Part shown: positions 15,913 through 24,214 of the stretch, piece after piece | Position numbering within the stretch: position 1 is the stretch's first letter | Layout of the letters: every line of letters starts with the position of its first letter | Assembly: GCF_016919725.2 (NCBI RefSeq) | Contig: NZ_JAJERH010000046.1 | Coordinates: forward strand, 1-32,764 | Source: Virgibacillus sp. AGTR | GTDB lineage: Bacteria; Bacillota; Bacilli; Bacillales; Amphibacillaceae | Length of the DNA: 32,764 nt | Reading direction: 5' to 3' | Made by a program: the position numbers and the translations under genes | The notes under the pieces: generated by a model | Told to the model about the DNA's origin: nothing | Seen by the model: the letters and a program-made list of their open reading frames with translations, nothing else | The model's database searches: none

Positions 15913-17643
15913 GTGAGAACAGTCTTATCTTTTTTAAAACCATATAAGCTCCCTGCTATTCTCGCCTATATGCTGATGCTAATTGAATTAGCGGTTGAGC
16001 TCTTACTTCCTTTCTTCCTGGGGAAAATGATTAACAATGGTGTGGTAAATCAAGATATTGGAAATATTGTGATGTGGGGCGGTATTATGATTGGTCTCGC
16101 ATTCACTGCATTTATCGCTGGAATTATTAATTCATTTTATGCGTCCCATGTTAGCTGGGGATTTGCCCATGATATCCGAGAGAGATTATTTGCAAAGATT
16201 CAGGAATTTTCCTTTGCAAATTTGCATAAATACCCTACATCTGGTTTAATGACACGCTTTACCAATGATGTTAGGCAAATTCAGAATACTATATTTATGA
16301 TATTGCGAATTATGTCCAAAGCACCTCTAATTGTTATTGGTGGTGTCACGATGGCATTTATTGTCAACGCAAAGCTTGCACTGATCTTTCTAGTGACTGT
16401 TCCAATATTAATTGGTTTTATTTTATGGGTATTAAAAATAGCCAGTCGCCTGTTTAATAATGTACAGAAAAGTATAGATAACGTCAATCGAGTCATGCAA
16501 GAAAATCTAGCAGGTATGCGATTAATTAAGGCTTTCTTCCGAAGAAACCATGAAAAAACTCGCTTTACAGAAGCAAATAAAGAGCTCGCGAGCCGCACTC
16601 GTTTCACTTTTCGTTTTGTGGAATCATCTATGCCAGTGCTACTATTCGTTATGAACTTAAGCCTTATTTTTATTATTTGGTTTGGAAACACTCAAGCCAT
16701 AGCTGGGGAAACCAATGTAGGTGACGTAGTAGCAATCGTAAACTACGCCATGCGAGTAGCGATGTCTATCTCGATGTTCACCTTTATCATTATGGGTTTA
16801 TCTAGGATGAAGGCCTCCGCAGACCGCATCAGTGAAGTTCTTCACCTAAAGGAAGACCTAAAAGATACCAATGAATCGGATACCACCTTAAAGGTGAATC
16901 ATGGTTCTATCACGTTTCGGGACGTTTCCTTTTCTTACCCAGACAGTGACAAACAGGTGATTGATCACGTTAGCTTTACTGTGGAAGCCGGAGAGCGCCT
17001 TGCAGTGATTGGTTCAACAGGTGCAGGAAAAACATCATTATTCCAATTGATTCCTAGGTTATATGACGCCAAAACGGGACAGATAAAAATTGATCATAAA
17101 GAAATACAAGCTTATTCATTAGATCATTTACGTGGTAGCATTGGATATGTTCCACAAAGTCCACTGCTATTTACTGGTTCAATTACGGACAATATTGCTT
17201 GGGGAAAAAACGACGCAACAACTGAAGAGATTACGCAAGCCGCCAAGGATGCGCAAATACACGATACCATTATGGAATTAGATCAGCAATATGCTACTCG
17301 AGTTGGACAAAAAGGAGTAAATCTATCTGGAGGGCAAAAACAGCGCATATCTATTGCTCGTGCACTCATTCGTAAGCCAAAGATCTTGATGTTAGATGAT
17401 AGTACAAGTGCCCTTGATTTAACAACAGAATCACATTTACTTACTGCAATCGATAGTTATGACTGTACGACATTAATTATAACGCAAAAAATCTCTACAG
17501 CGATGCGTGCAGATCGTATTTTATTACTGGATGAAGGCAAAATGCTAGCCATTGGTTCCCATGAGAAATTACTGGAAACGTCTGAACTGTATCAACGCCT
17601 AGTAGAGTCGCAATTTGGAAAGGAGTACGCAAATGCGAAATAA
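15913..17643 (+). CDS. ABC exporter half, permease-ATPase, degenerate catalytic site (YfiB/BmrC-like)
   Basis: 576-residue half-transporter with a six-helix exporter domain (about 1-310) fused to an ATPase domain (about 330-576). Walker A is GSTGAGKTS, the signature is a normal NLSGGQKQR, but the Walker B end reads LDDSTSALD, with Asp in place of the catalytic Glu, and the H-loop is ITQKIS, with Gln in place of His. These substitutions mark the non-catalytic half of heterodimeric exporters such as BmrC/BmrD. The length fits B. subtilis YfiB. I choose GTG at 15913 because GGGGAGGG lies 5 bases upstream; the longer frame from TTG 15898 would swallow this ribosome site. The partner gene overlaps by 11 bp. 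Confidence 0.9.
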   Translation: MRTVLSFLKPYKLPAILAYMLMLIELAVELLLPFFLGKMINNGVVNQDIGNIVMWGGIMIGLAFTAFIAGIINSFYASHVSWGFAHDIRERLFAKIQEFSFANLHKYPTSGLMTRFTNDVRQIQNTIFMILRIMSKAPLIVIGGVTMAFIVNAKLALIFLVTVPILIGFILWVLKIASRLFNNVQKSIDNVNRVMQENLAGMRLIKAFFRRNHEKTRFTEANKELASRTRFTFRFVESSMPVLLFVMNLSLIFIIWFGNTQAIAGETNVGDVVAIVNYAMRVAMSISMFTFIIMGLSRMKASADRISEVLHLKEDLKDTNESDTTLKVNHGSITFRDVSFSYPDSDKQVIDHVSFTVEAGERLAVIGSTGAGKTSLFQLIPRLYDAKTGQIKIDHKEIQAYSLDHLRGSIGYVPQSPLLFTGSITDNIAWGKNDATTEEITQAAKDAQIHDTIMELDQQYATRVGQKGVNLSGGQKQRISIARALIRKPKILMLDDSTSALDLTTESHLLTAIDSYDCTTLIITQKISTAMRADRILLLDEGKMLAIGSHEKLLETSELYQRLVESQFGKEYANAK

Positions 17644-19453
17644 TCAATTAAAGCAGCCTTTTCAATATGAAAAAATCCCAATAGATACAATTCAAGTAAC
17701 GAGTAATAAAAAAGCAAAAGACACGGCTGGTACAATAAAACGAATCTGGGCTTATCTTGCAAGAGAAAAAGTGAAGCTTACGTTAATTATTCTGATGGTT
17801 ATTGCAAGTTCTAGCCTCAGTCTACTCGGTCCTTATATGATTGGTATGGCGGTCGATGATTTTATTGTTACGAAGGAAAGTGCTGGATTAGCCGCTTTGT
17901 TAATTTGGCTTGTTTTTATCTACTTATTTCATTCGCTAGCCATCTTCTTACAAAATTTTTGGATGATTGGCGTAGCCCAAAACACTGTTTACGCATTACG
18001 ATCCGATTTGTTTCATCAATTCCATCATCTACCAATCGCCTATTTTGATAAAAGGCAGCATGGTGAATTAATGAGTAGAATTACCAATGATATTGACAAT
18101 GTAAATAATACGTTAAATCAATCAGTTATCCAAATATTTTCCAGTGTCCTTACGCTAATTGGAACAATTGGCGTCATGCTATATCTCAGTCCGATATTGA
18201 CAGTTGTTACAATGACAATCGTACCGGTAATGTTTATTGGCATGCGCTGGATCACAAAGCGAACTGGCCCATTATATAAACTGCAACAAAAAAACCTTGG
18301 TGAAGTAAATGGCTATGTCGAAGAGATTGTTTCTGGACAGCATATTGTCAAAACCTTTTCTCAGGAGAAACGAGTTATGCAAGAGTTTGAGACACGTAAT
18401 AAGGATTTAAATAAAGCAGGATTTTGGGCACTAACGTTTTCTGGATTCATTCCGAAGGTCATGAACATGCTTAACTTCCTTAGCTTTGGGCTAATTGCTT
18501 TAATAGGTGGTATTTTAGCGATACAAGGACAAATCACTGTTGGTATCATTGTCATTTTCACAGAATATGCTCGGCAGTTCACTCGCCCGTTAAATGAATT
18601 ATCTAATCAATTTAATATTCTTTTATCTGCTGTAGCTGGTGCTGAGCGAGTATTTGGAGTATTGGATGAGAAGCAGGAAGAAGCAGATGAAATTACTGCC
18701 AGAAGCATTGATCGTACGAATGGTAATATTGTCTTTGATCACGTTTCATTTGGATACGAAGAAAGCATCATTTTAAATAACATCAATTTGGAAGCAGCGT
18801 CTGGTGAGACAGTTGCGCTTGTCGGGCATACAGGTGCTGGAAAAACAACCATCATTAACCTTATATCACGCTTTTATAACTATGACAAAGGAGAAATTCG
18901 TCTAGACGGTATCCCGCTTAAGAACATAAAACGATCCAGTCTAAGAAAACATATGGCTTTTGTATTGCAAGATTCCTTTCTATTTCATACAACGATACGA
19001 GAAAACATCCGCTATGGTCGACTAGAAGCAACGGATGCAGAAGTGACTCAAGCTGCTAAGGATGCAAACGCACATGATTTTATCAAAAAATTACCTAATG
19101 GCTATGATACTGTGCTTGATCAAGAAGGTAGCGGCATTAGCCAAGGACAAAAGCAGCTACTCACTATTGCTCGTGCACTACTAGCTGAGCCTTCGATTTT
19201 AATTCTTGATGAGGCAACTAGTAATATTGATACAATTACCGAACTGAAAATTCAAGATGCACTAAAACGCCTGATGAATGGTCGAACAAGCTTCGTTATA
19301 GCACATCGTTTGAACACAATACAAGAAGCGGATAAAATCATTATGTTAGAGCATGGGCAGATCATTGAACAAGGAAGTCATGAAGAACTTCTTGCCCAAA
19401 AAGGGAAATATCATCAACTATTTACTGGCCAACTATTGGAGAATGCCAACTAA
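17633..19453 (+). CDS. ABC exporter half, permease-ATPase, catalytic subunit (YfiC/BmrD-like)
   Basis: 606-residue partner half-transporter: an N-terminal extension of about 40 residues, a six-helix domain (about 45-330) and an ATPase domain. Walker A is GHTGAGKTT, Walker B ends ILILDEATSNID with the catalytic Glu, and the H-loop is VIAHRLNT with His. The signature, however, is SGISQGQKQL instead of LSGGQ. With the first subunit's features this gives one competent ATP site (this Walker motif, the partner's signature) and one degenerate site. The ATG at 17633, inside the end of the previous gene, follows GGAAAGGAG by about 8 bases; an upstream TTG frame is less likely. Multidrug or lipid export is likely; the substrate is unknown. 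Confidence 0.9.
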   Translation: MRNNQLKQPFQYEKIPIDTIQVTSNKKAKDTAGTIKRIWAYLAREKVKLTLIILMVIASSSLSLLGPYMIGMAVDDFIVTKESAGLAALLIWLVFIYLFHSLAIFLQNFWMIGVAQNTVYALRSDLFHQFHHLPIAYFDKRQHGELMSRITNDIDNVNNTLNQSVIQIFSSVLTLIGTIGVMLYLSPILTVVTMTIVPVMFIGMRWITKRTGPLYKLQQKNLGEVNGYVEEIVSGQHIVKTFSQEKRVMQEFETRNKDLNKAGFWALTFSGFIPKVMNMLNFLSFGLIALIGGILAIQGQITVGIIVIFTEYARQFTRPLNELSNQFNILLSAVAGAERVFGVLDEKQEEADEITARSIDRTNGNIVFDHVSFGYEESIILNNINLEAASGETVALVGHTGAGKTTIINLISRFYNYDKGEIRLDGIPLKNIKRSSLRKHMAFVLQDSFLFHTTIRENIRYGRLEATDAEVTQAAKDANAHDFIKKLPNGYDTVLDQEGSGISQGQKQLLTIARALLAEPSILILDEATSNIDTITELKIQDALKRLMNGRTSFVIAHRLNTIQEADKIIMLEHGQIIEQGSHEELLAQKGKYHQLFTGQLLENAN

Positions 19454-19509
19454 CTTTGTTTTACTAATTAAGACAACGGGAATATTGATACAATATAAGG
19501 GGTGGAATC

Positions 19510-20235
19510 ATGGGAAGAAAAGGAACAATGATGGAGAAACAAATAAATAGTAAGTACTTAAACGAAATAATGACATTAAAGATATATCAGCCAGAATCAT
19601 TTTCTCCACTTTACAAATACCATATTTGCATCATGCAAGATGGAAATGACTATTACCAAATGGGTAGAATAGCGACGTTAAGCGATAGACTACATGATAG
19701 TGAGGATATGACGAACACCATTTTTGTGGGAATCCATTATCAAAATAAATATGATCGTCGGGAGAAATACCATCCAAGCGGTGAACAAAATGAATCTTAC
19801 ACAAAATTTTTAGTAAATGAAATTGTCCCATTCTTGGATGACCTCCTCCCTACTTATCATATGGGTCAGTCTAGGACCTTGATGGGAGACTCTTTGGCTG
19901 GGACACTGGCATTTATGACCGCACTTCGTTATCCGCATACGTTTGGAAATGTCATTATGCAATCCCCCTACGTGGATGAAACTGTATTACAGGCTGCGGC
20001 ACAAGCTAAGCAACTTGATGCTATTGATATTTATCATACGATTGGTACCGAAGAAACAGCTGTTGATACGACAGATGGGCAACGAATGGATTTTGTCACA
20101 CCGAACCGCGAACTACACAAAACCCTTCACAATATGGGAACAAGCTATACGTATCATGAGTTGGAAGCTGGTGAACATACATGGAAATACTGGCAAAAGG
20201 ATATGAAACGTGCACTAGTTACTATGTTCGACTAG
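19510..20235 (+). CDS. yjcH: YjcH-like esterase (alpha/beta hydrolase)
   Basis: 241-residue esterase-D-like (PF00756) alpha/beta hydrolase. The nucleophile elbow is GDSLAGTLA, and a C-terminal GEHTWKYW supplies the probable catalytic His; the acid is probably within DGQRMDF or just before it. The early strand YKYHICIMQDGNDYYQ is typical of the family. Related enzymes hydrolyse siderophore esters or small acyl esters; the substrate here is unknown. GGGGTGG lies about 4-5 bases before the ATG at 19510; a second ATG at 19528 after AAAGGAACA is an alternative start. The gene lies with yjcG and yjcF, as in Bacillus subtilis. Confidence 0.85.
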   Translation: MGRKGTMMEKQINSKYLNEIMTLKIYQPESFSPLYKYHICIMQDGNDYYQMGRIATLSDRLHDSEDMTNTIFVGIHYQNKYDRREKYHPSGEQNESYTKFLVNEIVPFLDDLLPTYHMGQSRTLMGDSLAGTLAFMTALRYPHTFGNVIMQSPYVDETVLQAAAQAKQLDAIDIYHTIGTEETAVDTTDGQRMDFVTPNRELHKTLHNMGTSYTYHELEAGEHTWKYWQKDMKRALVTMFD

Positions 20236-20388
20236 GAAAATTGGAAGCAATTTTTCAGATAGTGCAAAAAAATCTCTTATTTTGCCAAATTTTTTGTTAT
20301 AATAAAGGGTAACTAAAAAATCCAGTATATCTAACAAACGAGTATTTACTAGTAGATAAGACGTTTGATTAAAATAGGAGGTTTTATA

Positions 20389-20910
20389 ATGAAATATGGT
20401 ATCGCTATTTTCCCAACGAAGGCCGTACAGGATGAAGCAAATTCTTATAGAAAGCGTTATGACCCGCACTATGCGTTAATTCCTCCACATATTACATTAA
20501 AAGAAGCATTTCAAGTAGATGATGATGATCAATTAGAGGAATTGGTTACTGAATTAAAACGTATCGCAAATGAAACAAAACCATTCAAGATAAACATTAA
20601 TAAAGTGAGCACCTTTGCTCCTGTAACAAACACGATATACCTAAAAGTTGAACCGATTAAAGAGCTTATTGAATTATACGAGAAGATGCAGTCAGGGAAA
20701 TTCCCAAAAAATCAAGAATATGCATTCGTACCACATATTACGATTGCGCAAAAACTTTCGCATGACGAATATTCTGATGTGTTTGGTAGTCTACAAATGA
20801 AAAATATCCAAATTGAAGATGAGGTTGATCGCTTCCAGCTTATGTATCAATTAGATAACGGTTCATGGACGGTTCATGACTCCTTTGTTTTCGGAAAGGA
20901 ACCAGTTTGA
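20389..20910 (+). CDS. yjcG: YjcG-like 2H phosphoesterase (2'-5' RNA ligase superfamily)
   Basis: 173-residue protein with the two H-x-T motifs of the 2H phosphoesterase fold, PPHITLKE (His34, Thr36) and PHITIAQ near residue 118. This is the same size as B. subtilis YjcG (about 171). Superfamily members act on 2',3'-cyclic or 2'-5' linked nucleotides; the physiological substrate of YjcG is not known to me. The start at ATG 20389 is set by TAGGAGGT about 7 bases upstream; a longer frame from 20365 would include it. The stop overlaps the TTG start of the acetyltransferase gene, so the two are translationally coupled. Confidence 0.9.
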   Translation: MKYGIAIFPTKAVQDEANSYRKRYDPHYALIPPHITLKEAFQVDDDDQLEELVTELKRIANETKPFKININKVSTFAPVTNTIYLKVEPIKELIELYEKMQSGKFPKNQEYAFVPHITIAQKLSHDEYSDVFGSLQMKNIQIEDEVDRFQLMYQLDNGSWTVHDSFVFGKEPV

Positions 20911-21329
20911 ACATAAAAGTAGTTACCTCACAAGAGGAAATAGAACAAGCCTTTTATGTGCGGACAGTTGTTTTTGTTGATGAGCAAAACGTACCTCCAG
21001 AAGAAGAATTAGATGCACATGATGAATCATCCACTCATTTCGTCGTATACGATGATGATAAGCCAATTGCGGCTAGCCGCCTTCGCTTCGTAGACAGTTA
21101 TGGAAAACTAGAACGCATCTGCGTACTAAAAACGTATCGTGGAAAAGCGATTGGAAAACAACTTATTCAAGCAATGGAAGCTGTCATTCTAGAAAAAGGC
21201 TATCATAAAGCAAAGCTTAATGGTCAAACACATGCAGAAAAATTCTATCAACGATTAGGCTATAAAACCATATCTGGTGAGTTTATGGATGCTGGCATCC
21301 CTCATGTAACGATGGTGAAAGAGCTCTAA
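20907..21329 (+). CDS. yjcF: YjcF-like GNAT N-acetyltransferase
   Basis: 140-residue GNAT protein. The acceptor part FYVRTVVFVDEQNVPPEEELD is typical of the YjcF/ElaA type, and the acetyl-CoA loop is LERICVLKTYRGKAIGKQL (R-x-x-G-x-G/A variant RGKAIG). A late strand/helix pair AEKFYQRLGYK completes the fold. The start is TTG at 20907 overlapping the yjcG stop (TTGA), with GGAAAGGA upstream. The acyl acceptor is unknown. The three-gene order esterase, 2H protein, acetyltransferase is conserved in Bacillaceae. Confidence 0.88.
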   Translation: MNIKVVTSQEEIEQAFYVRTVVFVDEQNVPPEEELDAHDESSTHFVVYDDDKPIAASRLRFVDSYGKLERICVLKTYRGKAIGKQLIQAMEAVILEKGYHKAKLNGQTHAEKFYQRLGYKTISGEFMDAGIPHVTMVKEL

Positions 21330-21371
21330 CAAAAATCAAGGACAAGACAAAAAAATGAAGAAAACGAATTT

Positions 21372-21417
21372 CCGAACTATTATCGATTATCATATCACGA
21401 TAGTAGTTCGGTTTTTT
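21372..21417 (+). terminator. Rho-independent terminator of yjcG-yjcF
   Basis: 14-bp arms CCGAACTATTATCG and CGATAGTAGTTCGG (one mismatch) around a 12-base loop, followed by TTTTTT. Confidence 0.85.
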
Positions 21418-21517
21418 ATCGTCCAGGTTGAAATAATCAATATTATGGATACACTTGCCCTTTCATCCTAGCTAGTGACTCTTTTGAAAAAAGGCATGCT
21501 TCTGAGAATCCACTCTG

Positions 21518-21560
21518 CCAAGTTAACTAAAGGCGTGTCCGCGGAAAGTGTCTATATTTT
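21518..21560. repeat. Decayed copy of the 300-bp element core
   Basis: This 43-base block aligns without gaps to the reverse complement of 6931-6973; I count 34 of 43 identities, including an exact GCGGAAAG and TATATTTT. Weaker similarity continues to the left (21492-21513 resembles the segment after TCTTCGGACTCGTGC reversed). The terminal inverted repeats are not recognisable. The rest of 21418-21759 shows no gene. Confidence 0.6.
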
Positions 21561-21759
21561 AGGTTGTGGTGAAAGTTAAACATTATTATTTGCATTAATA
21601 CACCCAGCTAAATTCCCCAATCCAAAAGTACTTTATAATAAATTATTTCTCTTTTTTGTATGGTTTCTTTACAATTCAGTAACGTCCCATTTTATCATGA
21701 ATGATTTTCCCATTACAGGTTATGCTAATGGATGATATTGTTTGAAGGGGGCAGGATGA

Positions 21760-22467
21760 ATGGATTCTTATCTGCAGATGTTAGGTGATACAATATTTGG
21801 GTTTTTATCCTTATTTGTGTTAACGAAAATTCTTGGCAAGACTCAAATTACACAGTTAACTCCCTTTGATTTTATTTCTGCCCTAATTCTTGGTGAATTA
21901 GTAGGAAATGCGTTATTTGATAAAGAAGCAGGCATTCCTGAAATTGCCTTTGTTATTACACTTTGGGGCTCGTTAATCTATGTAACAGAAGTGATCACAC
22001 AGAAATTCAAACGTACGCGTCAGTTATTAGAAGGTGGACCAGATTTTGTTATTTACAGAGGAAAATTAATTCGAGATGTGATGAAAAAAAACAGCTTGGA
22101 CGTAAATCAACTACAAAGTCTACTTCGTACAAAAGATGTTTTTTCCTTACGAGAGGTGGAATTCGCATTTTTGGAAACTAACGGCACCATATCGGTTATC
22201 CGTAAGCCTCCGTATCAAATGCCGAATAAGCAAGACCTGCATGTTTCCCCTCAAGAAATAAACTTGGCAACTACGTTAATTAATGACGGAGAAATTATTT
22301 ATGACAACCTAAAAGAAAAAAATTTAACAGAAGATTGGCTGTATGAACAACTAAAAGAACAGGACTATGAAAAAGTCAGTGATGTATTTTATGCAGAATA
22401 TATGAAGGGGCAAGAATTATTTATCCTTCCTTTCGTCAATAGAGAACACCATAAATTCGATGCTTAG
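21760..22467 (+). CDS. DUF421/YetF-family membrane protein
   Basis: 235-residue protein with three N-terminal helices (about 8-26, 40-56, 62-82) and a cytoplasmic DUF421 domain. Signature pieces are LTKILGKTQITQLTPFDFI, ALILGELVGN, LEGGPDFVIYRGKL, SLREVEFAFLETNGTISV and a C-terminal ISNLLxx-like DGEIIYDNLKEKNLTEDWL. Bacillaceae have several YetF-like paralogues, some associated with the inner spore membrane. AGGGGG lies 8 bases before the ATG. A GATGCTTAGCA/TGCTGAGCATC hairpin spans the stop codon (22459-22491). Adjacent genes are spore-type, so a spore role is possible but inferred. Confidence 0.88.
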   Translation: MDSYLQMLGDTIFGFLSLFVLTKILGKTQITQLTPFDFISALILGELVGNALFDKEAGIPEIAFVITLWGSLIYVTEVITQKFKRTRQLLEGGPDFVIYRGKLIRDVMKKNSLDVNQLQSLLRTKDVFSLREVEFAFLETNGTISVIRKPPYQMPNKQDLHVSPQEINLATTLINDGEIIYDNLKEKNLTEDWLYEQLKEQDYEKVSDVFYAEYMKGQELFILPFVNREHHKFDA

Positions 22468-22499
22468 CAGATAGTGAAAATGCTGAGCATCTATTTATG

Positions 22500-22754
22500 T
22501 TAAATAACCTTATCAACAGACTTTCCCTTTGCTGTGAGCTTAATAAAGGGTTCTGGATATACAATCTGCTTTATGCTATATCGGTCATAGCCTTGTCGAT
22601 AAAACCGTTCATACTTTTTGGTTAATGCTTGATGTTTGTTATCAAGTAGTGCTTTAAATGGCTCTTCTATATAAAATATTCGTTGCTGCTTTGTCTCGAC
22701 TCTCTGGTGATAATGTTGATATTGATAATGCTGAACTGGCAAAATATATCCCAT
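22500..22754 (-). CDS. Small Tyr/Gln-rich protein, unknown
   Basis: 84-residue basic protein beginning MGYILPVQHYQYQHYHQR, with a C-terminal part KYERFYRQGYDRYSIKQIVYPE. I place the start at the second ATG (22754) because AAAGGGAGAG lies 7-8 bases before it and only about 2 bases before the upstream ATG (22760). Short proteins with this MxGYI-PVQxYQYxxY opening occur in Bacillaceae near spore genes as far as I recall, but I cannot assign a function. No signal or membrane segment. Confidence 0.6.
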   Translation of the reverse strand: MGYILPVQHYQYQHYHQRVETKQQRIFYIEEPFKALLDNKHQALTKKYERFYRQGYDRYSIKQIVYPEPFIKLTAKGKSVDKVI

Positions 22755-22905
22755 TACCATCTCTCCCTTTTACTTAGTATATCATTTACCCACCCAACCG
22801 CACAAAACATTCAGATAATTAAAGAATTAATTTCTATGTTAACATTGATCTTAACCTATCCTTTAACGATACCCGTTTGGCGATAACAATATTCCTGTTT
22901 ATCAA

Positions 22906-23109
22906 TTATTCTTCCATTTTTTTCTCTAATTCTTTTATTATATCTTCTACATTGGAAATCATCTTCAAAAATTCATTGTTCCATTTTTCCATATCCTGTT
23001 CTATATTCTTAGCCTTTTTCTCTGGGAACTGTAACCACTTCTCGTTTTTTCCTAGATGCTTTTCTATATCATGAAAATGCTTCATCCATTTAGGCTCTGG
23101 TATCCTCAT
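22906..23109 (-). CDS. Small charged coiled-coil-type protein, unknown
   Basis: 67-residue protein rich in Lys, Glu and Trp (KWMKHFHDIEKHLG, EKWLQF, MEKWNNEFLKMI), ending in a heptad-like IIKELEKKMEE that could form a helix bundle or coiled coil. GGAGG lies 6 bases before the ATG. It lies between the charged coat-candidate gene (with its terminator) and the Tyr/Gln-rich gene, all on the minus strand. Function unknown; a spore role is only suggested by location. Confidence 0.65.
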   Translation of the reverse strand: MRIPEPKWMKHFHDIEKHLGKNEKWLQFPEKKAKNIEQDMEKWNNEFLKMISNVEDIIKELEKKMEE

Positions 23110-23144
23110 TATTATCCTCCACTAAGCATGATCTGACTTTAGAA

Positions 23145-23174
23145 TAAAAAAAGCAGCTATTTATTCAGCTGCTT
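23145..23174 (-). terminator. Terminator of the charged coat-candidate gene
   Basis: On the minus strand AAGCAGCT (23174-23167) pairs with AGCTGCTT (23158-23151), followed by TTTTTTATT. It lies 10 bp after the stop of the gene at 23184. Confidence 0.75.
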
Positions 23175-23183
23175 TATCTGAAA

Positions 23184-23471
23184 TTAAAACCAAGAGAAAT
23201 TTCTTCTATTTCCCCGATCATCATCTTTACGCTCTCTTCTATCATCTTCATCACGATCATCATGTCGCTCTTCTCTTCTGTCATGTTCATATTCCTCAGA
23301 GCTTTCACTTTCTGCTGATTCCTCTATCTCACGATGTCCACGACCGAAGAATGGATCCCTTCGATGGCGAGATGGACGTGATGGTCTTTGTGGTCGTGAT
23401 GGTTCTATATGGACATTATCTGCCTTGATCACAAGATCTTTCACATGAATGACTTGTTTTCTTTCAGACAT
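23184..23471 (-). CDS. Highly charged putative spore coat protein
   Basis: 95-residue protein. Residues 1-24 form a uniform segment (KQVIHVKDLVIKADNVHIEP). Next is a PxRPSRPSRHRR basic stretch, DPFFGRGH, an acidic Ser/Glu stretch, then a repetitive Arg/Asp/Glu tract (HDRREERHDDRDEDDRRERK) and a terminal RRNFSWF. Low-complexity mixed-charge tails like this occur in spore coat and crust proteins. GGAGG lies 7 bases before the ATG. Directly upstream is a sigma-K-like promoter (AC-16-CATAGACTA) mirroring that of the divergent cotZ gene. Family not recognised; the coat assignment is inferred from promoter and neighbours. Confidence 0.7.
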   Translation of the reverse strand: MSERKQVIHVKDLVIKADNVHIEPSRPQRPSRPSRHRRDPFFGRGHREIEESAESESSEEYEHDRREERHDDRDEDDRRERKDDDRGNRRNFSWF

Positions 23472-23504
23472 TTGCTTTCCTCCCTCTATACGTATGGTCG
23501 TTAT

Positions 23505-23531
23505 TAGTCTATGTTAACAACACTGTCAGGT
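23505..23531 (-). promoter_or_regulatory. Candidate sigma-K promoter, charged coat-candidate gene
   Basis: Minus strand: AC (23531-23530), 16 bp, then CATAGACTA (23513-23505), matching the sigma-K pattern AC...CATANNNTA. It gives a leader of about 25 bases to the start at 23471. Confidence 0.6.
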
Positions 23532-23636
23532 ATAGTCATTCGCCCGGAATTTACCCAGAAAATATATAAATGTCCTCATTACGATGAAATGGCAAATAAC
23601 CCTAAATCGAAATCAATAATTAGTGTGAGTGCCCAC

Positions 23637-23663
23637 ACAATCCTAATGATCAGACATATTCTA
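23637..23663 (+). promoter_or_regulatory. Candidate sigma-K promoter of cotZ
   Basis: AC (23637-23638), 16 bp, CATATTCTA (23655-23663): the sigma-K pattern AC...CATANNNTA with the same spacing as the divergent promoter at 23505-23531. The cotZ ATG is 44 bp downstream. Confidence 0.65.
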
Positions 23664-23707
23664 TTAAAGACAAATGAGTCAATTATAATCGAAAGGAGAA
23701 ATAATTC

Positions 23708-24166
23708 ATGGGTTGTGGAAAAGATTTTGATACAGGCAACTGTGTATGTGATATTTTAAAGGAAATCGTAGAGGCACAAAATGATGTCATTGAGAATTGC
23801 TGTGACACAAGCTGCGAACAGTCCATTAACGATCTCTTGGGAGATACAGATAACGGCAATGGTCTAGATACAGTACCTGTCATTTTATATTGTAAAGGTA
23901 CTTGTAAACCATTTAAAGGATTCGGAGCTCATCCAAGCGATATTGGTGATATAGTTGGAAGTTTCTTCTTCCGTGTTAAGAAGGTAACCGATGATTGCTG
24001 TGCAGTAATAGAACTACTAAGAGACCCACGTGATGATGATCGTGATCCAAAAGATCCAGTAGATCAAGATACAAAGCCATTATGTACAACAGGCATCTGT
24101 ATGACGGTTGACTTAAGCTGCTTCTGTCATGTAACTTGCCTACCAGCAATTAATGCAATACACTAA
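23708..24166 (+). CDS. cotZ: Spore coat/crust protein CotZ/CotY (ExsY family)
   Basis: 152-residue Cys-rich protein with 15 cysteines, including two CC pairs. Family stretches are GNCVCDILKEIVEAQ at the N-terminus, VPVILYCKGTCKPFKGFG, GSFFFRVKKVTDDCCAVIELL and a C-terminal CMTVDLSCFCHVTCLPAI. CotY/CotZ and ExsY assemble through disulphides into the outer crust or exosporium basal layer of the spore. A DPRDDDRDPKDPVDQD spacer (about 107-122) is more acidic than usual. AAAGGAG lies about 8 bases before the ATG. A sigma-K-like promoter upstream implies late mother-cell expression. It ends in a hairpin shared with convergent cotO. Confidence 0.93.
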   Translation: MGCGKDFDTGNCVCDILKEIVEAQNDVIENCCDTSCEQSINDLLGDTDNGNGLDTVPVILYCKGTCKPFKGFGAHPSDIGDIVGSFFFRVKKVTDDCCAVIELLRDPRDDDRDPKDPVDQDTKPLCTTGICMTVDLSCFCHVTCLPAINAIH

Positions 24167-24176
24167 AGAATGAATC

Positions 24177-24205
24177 AAAAAACTGGGGAGTTTCCCCAGT
24201 TTTTT
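24177..24205. terminator. Bidirectional terminator between cotZ and cotO
   Basis: AAAAAACTGGGGA (24177-24189) and TCCCCAGTTTTTT (24193-24205) are perfect 13-bp arms around a GTT loop. A-run and T-run on the two sides make it usable for both converging genes. Confidence 0.9.
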
Positions 24206-24214
24206 GATGTTTTG

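Noticed and set aside
16281-16691. 136-residue antisense frame within the first ABC gene
   Set aside because: Shadow of a strongly conserved exporter gene on the plus strand; no ribosome site.
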